Source: VRUE01 sp035605155
Lineage (GTDB): Bacteria; Actinomycetota; Thermoleophilia; Solirubrobacterales; 70-9
Reading direction: 5' to 3'
Assembly (NCBI GenBank): GCA_035605155.1
Contig: DATNHC010000129.1
Coordinates: 1 to 38,024 of the forward strand
DNA length: 38,024 bases
The position numbers and the translations under genes were made by a program. The notes under the pieces were generated by a model, which saw only the letters and a program-made list of their open reading frames with translations, did not search any database and had not been told where the DNA came from. Each line of letters starts with the position of its first letter. Position 1 is the stretch's first letter. Below, one piece after another: positions 37,369 to 38,024 of this stretch.

Positions 37369-38024
37369 TCAGGGTGCCGATCGCAGCCAGGACGGCAATG
37401 CCCCATAGGCTCGCTGGTCCCCGACGACCGCCAGAACCGCGCGAGCTCTCGAGACGCCGACGAACAGATGATGCATGAACTGCGGCGCATCCCCTTGCAG
37501 TACTAGGAGCACCGCCTTTCTCTCAAGGCCCTTGATCTCCCCCAAGTGATACACAGGAATCGCTTCAGGATCCCCGCTGTGATGAGGAGCAAAGCGTAAA
37601 CTCGCCGTCTCTGGCAGCGACTTCGCCCAAACATCGCAGCGGAATGCGTTGAGGATTTCCACGCGCGGCGTCTTCGGCGTCGGGCTCCTCAGCCGCCAGT
37701 TAACCCGGCGGGTGTCGCTGGTCGAAATCGCCTTCCAGCGCACATCTGGTCGTCGAAATTGCGCTTGCCGCTTCGACAACACTCCCGCGATGGCTGCCGC
37801 GACATTCCCCACCACCCTGATATCGGCTGCAGTTGGCTTGAGATTTCTACTGAGTCCGAACAACGCAGCTACCGCATCGGGATCCATGCCGGCTGACCGA
37901 AGCTCGTTTGACCAACCGGTCGTCAGCTTTCGCATTTCCCGCCGCACCAGCCCCTGCCAATTGACCGGCTCTTCGTAAGCGAATGGCCCGCGGGCCAGCA
38001 CGGAATCGTCGAAATCAGCTCCCC
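37369..38024 (-). CDS. UvrD/Rep-like helicase, C-terminal part only (runs off the window)
   Basis: The visible 218 residues are the C-terminal end of a superfamily-1 helicase. VYHLGEIKGLERKAVLLVLQG matches motif V (the H/x-x-x-K-G-L-E pattern). HHLFVGVSRARAVLAVVGD matches motif VI with its arginine finger region. The frame stays open to 38024, so motifs I-IV lie outside. The N-terminal visible part (GLVRREMRKLTTGWSNELRS) has no motif that I recognise. Hand counts of two lines give about 60% and 52% GC, lower than the core genes. Beside a tRNA-fragment att site it is probably cargo of a genomic island; such stand-alone helicases also occur in phage-defence systems, but no partner is visible. 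Confidence 0.72.
   Translation of the reverse strand, partial: GADFDDSVLARGPFAYEEPVNWQGLVRREMRKLTTGWSNELRSAGMDPDAVAALFGLSRNLKPTAADIRVVGNVAAAIAGVLSKRQAQFRRPDVRWKAISTSDTRRVNWRLRSPTPKTPRVEILNAFRCDVWAKSLPETASLRFAPHHSGDPEAIPVYHLGEIKGLERKAVLLVLQGDAPQFMHHLFVGVSRARAVLAVVGDQRAYGALPSWLRSAP

Noticed and set aside
1..38024. CRISPR array, rRNA, complete tRNA or insertion sequence
   Set aside because: No regularly spaced direct repeats, no rRNA-like sequence, no full cloverleaf and no transposase motifs were found on reading both strands.

Overview
The window is high-GC DNA (hand counts of single lines give about 68% in typical genes) that reads as a chromosome segment of an actinobacterium. Supporting signs are a fused PafB-PafC regulator, a DUF1906 secreted protein, a PPOX-class flavoprotein family common in actinobacteria, many GTG/TTG starts and leaderless-looking promoters. 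I would guess a deep-branching class such as Thermoleophilia/Solirubrobacterales; this is an inference from general character, not a proven placement.

Layout. (1) 1-15281 is a surface-polysaccharide locus. rmlD (cut by the left edge) and rmlA make dTDP-L-rhamnose on the minus strand. Divergently, a tight plus-strand run encodes three family-2 glycosyltransferases, one family-4 glycosyltransferase, a Wzy-like polymerase with an unusual C-terminal extension, a Wzx-like flippase and an FkbM methyltransferase. A convergent methyltransferase-like gene interrupts the run. A second plus-strand operon follows: GDP-mannose 3,5-epimerase, a methyltransferase, two CDP-paratose/tyvelose-2-epimerase-like SDRs and a DPM1-like glycosyltransferase. 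Together these can supply unusual sugars, assemble a lipid-linked repeat, flip it and polymerise it. (2) 15294-19638, minus strand: a secreted glucose/sorbosone-dehydrogenase/PKD protein, a secreted clan-A glycoside-hydrolase-like protein and a PPOX flavoprotein. (3) 19783-20429: a VapBC toxin-antitoxin pair with a clear operator palindrome. (4) 20480-28222: a DJ-1/PfpI protein, a DUF1906 protein, a penicillin-acylase-family hydrolase, an MBL hydrolase, a PafBC fusion regulator and a small divergent membrane protein. (5) 28198-33882, minus strand: two large membrane proteins of GT-C-like character, a YhaM-like OB/HD exonuclease and a pair of Fluc/CrcB fluoride channels. (6) 33946-36899: an FAH-family hydrolase, an SDR and a secreted orphan. 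(7) 36900-38024: the 3' half of a tRNA without its 5' half, followed by lower-GC DNA carrying a truncated UvrD-like helicase. This looks like the edge of a tRNA-integrated genomic island that continues off the right side.

Cross-cutting signal: about a dozen genes have a TANNNT box only 6-10 nt before the start codon, implying leaderless transcription. At two divergent gene pairs the two boxes share their central TA, which makes a symmetric bidirectional promoter. No CRISPR array, complete tRNA, rRNA or complete insertion sequence was seen.
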